Part shown: positions 40,249-40,814 of the stretch, one piece after another
Numbering within the stretch: position 1 is the first letter of the stretch
Layout: every line of letters starts with the position of its first letter
Assembly: GCA_028718125.1 (NCBI GenBank)
Contig: JAQUMN010000034.1
Span: 1-40,814, forward strand
From: Kiritimatiellia bacterium
GTDB lineage: Bacteria > Verrucomicrobiota > Kiritimatiellia > JAAZAB01
DNA length: 40,814 nucleotides
Direction: 5' to 3'
Made by a program: the position numbers and the translations under genes
Notes under the pieces: generated by a model
The model's database searches: none
Seen by the model: the letters and a program-made list of their open reading frames with translations, nothing else
What the model was told of the DNA's origin: nothing

Positions 40249-40680
40249 ATGATAAAAAGAAAATCGTTTCTGATTTTGATCTGCGTGGTAGCAGTGTCGG
40301 GGTGCACCAGCCCGCCACGTCCTGCCATTGAATCCGATCAGTTGCGCGAGCGGTTCAAGGCGATAATCTTGCCAGAAGTACAGTTTAAGCAGAATGATAT
40401 CCGCGATGTCATAGCATACCTGCAATGTGCAAGTTTCACTAAAGATCCAGAACGGCGTGGTGTTTATATCGTCATCAGCCATCATTTCGTGCATACGTCG
40501 TCAGGAACACCCAAGATCACCCTTCATATGACAAATGCGTCGGTTCTTGAAATCCTAGACGAGGTCACGAAGCAGGCAGGGATGAAATATGTACTCGAAC
40601 CCTGTGCTGTAATTAAACAAGAAAATGCCCAACCAACAAACGCACCGTATTCTTCACCCGAAGCGGGTTCGAAACGGTGA
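40249..40680 (+). CDS. Cassette lipoprotein with secretin/TonB short N-terminal-like domain
   Basis: 143 aa. A signal peptide ends in a lipobox (VAVSGC). The rest has LPEVQFKQNDIRDVIAYL, then ITLHMTNASVLEILDEVTKQ and AGMKYVLE, the pattern of the STN-like domain common in PVC-group proteins. The C-terminal tail (QPTNAPYSSPEAGSKR) is encoded by attC. It starts 15 bp after the crossover. Confidence 0.78.
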   Translation: MIKRKSFLILICVVAVSGCTSPPRPAIESDQLRERFKAIILPEVQFKQNDIRDVIAYLQCASFTKDPERRGVYIVISHHFVHTSSGTPKITLHMTNASVLEILDEVTKQAGMKYVLEPCAVIKQENAQPTNAPYSSPEAGSKR

Positions 40681-40695
40681 TTTGGATCGTTGAGA
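40627..40695 (+). other. Terminal attC site (69 bp)
   Basis: R'' GCCCAAC (40627-40633), R' GTTGAGA (40689-40695). Near-identical to the site at 37113 up to GTT, then divergent. Beyond the GTT the sequence reads like an insertion-sequence end. Confidence 0.75.
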
Positions 40696-40786
40696 CTGTC
40701 GAAAAAGTCATTTTTGATGGGCAAAAGGATTGAACCGATCTGCGGATGTGTTAGACTTCGAGTTATAAACTTAAGGAGCCTAACGC
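40692..40786 (+). mobile_element. Left end of a probable insertion sequence
   Basis: GAGACTGTCGAAAAAGTCA (40692 on) resembles the terminal repeats of IS elements (GACTTTTTCGACAGTC on the other strand). An AAGGAG RBS lies at 40774-40779. The other end is outside the window. Confidence 0.5.
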
Positions 40787-40814
40787 ATGCCGAACTACAA
40801 GCCATACGACTACA
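40787..40814 (+). CDS. 5' end of a probable transposase
   Basis: Nine codons (MPNYKPYDY) before the window edge, with a good RBS eight bases upstream. The start resembles IS4/IS1182-like transposases but the fragment is too short for a firm family. Confidence 0.5.

Larger units (their letters stand above)
34650..40695. mobile_element. Chromosomal integron: intI, attI region and 11-cassette array
   Basis: intI on the minus strand is followed by plus-strand cassettes. Crossover points (between G and TT of each R' box) lie after 36073, 36272, 36682, 37175, 37374, 38063, 38506, 39082, 39547, 40034, 40233 and 40689. All eight cassette ORFs are on the plus strand and begin 11-17 bp after a crossover. 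The regular spacing, paired R''/R' boxes and the integrase identify the array even though attC sequences differ between cassettes. Confidence 0.9.

Noticed and set aside
36026..40328. Arg-rich ORFs on both strands across the 199-bp repeats (for example 36026-36265, 37140-37427, 39855-40328 minus strand)
   Set aside because: They are translations of a GC-rich palindromic unit, run through cassette borders and attC sites, and have no RBS; the unit is better explained as a non-coding cassette.

Overview
The window reads as a chromosomal segment of a Gram-negative bacterium, most likely from the PVC superphylum (Kiritimatiellota/Verrucomicrobiota-like). This placement is an inference. It rests on a moderately GC-rich housekeeping backbone, LolCDE-type lipoprotein export, RNase Y with PdxJ and LexA, a GH106-like glycosidase, a secretin-N-terminus-like lipoprotein, and a long integron integrase. 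No rRNA or tRNA gene was recognised.

Positions 1-28922 are mainly housekeeping. A lexA-dinB SOS operon (minus strand) has an autoregulatory LexA box. It is followed by ispD, a calcineurin-like phosphoesterase, a 4Fe-4S ferredoxin with lysS, lolC/E-lolD, pdxJ, acpS and a fused nnrE/nnrD. Then come rsmA (minus), a small gene overlapping a nucleotidyltransferase, an alpha/beta hydrolase, pheS-pheT, a 6S RNA just upstream of rarA, a 5-formyltetrahydrofolate cyclo-ligase and rny. A large GH106-like glycosidase, a winged-helix regulator with a membrane protein (minus), vapBC and xseA-xseB complete this part. Gene borders carry degenerate 7- and 8-bp tandem repeats, several of which run into the C-termini of coding sequences.

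Positions 28923-32325 hold a cluster of palindromic GGGAGAGGG-type repeats around a DUF559 endonuclease-like gene enclosed by inverted copies, then an M50-like membrane metalloprotease and dxs. This cluster appears to split an xseA-xseB-dxs group. An amidohydrolase and a PIG-L deacetylase gene broken by one in-frame TGA follow on the minus strand.

Positions 34650-40695 are a chromosomal integron: a divergently transcribed integrase with an extra N-terminal domain, an AT-rich attI region, and 11 inferred cassettes. Eight carry one small ORF starting 11-17 bp after the crossover point (mostly membrane proteins and lipoproteins). Three are copies of the same 199-bp ORF-less cassette; a 173-bp version of it serves as the attC of a fourth. 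The array ends at an attC whose R' box abuts what looks like the left end of an insertion sequence running out of the window.

The integron with its amplified, structured ORF-less cassette is the most unusual system here. The DUF559/palindrome element and the coding-invasive heptamer repeats come next.
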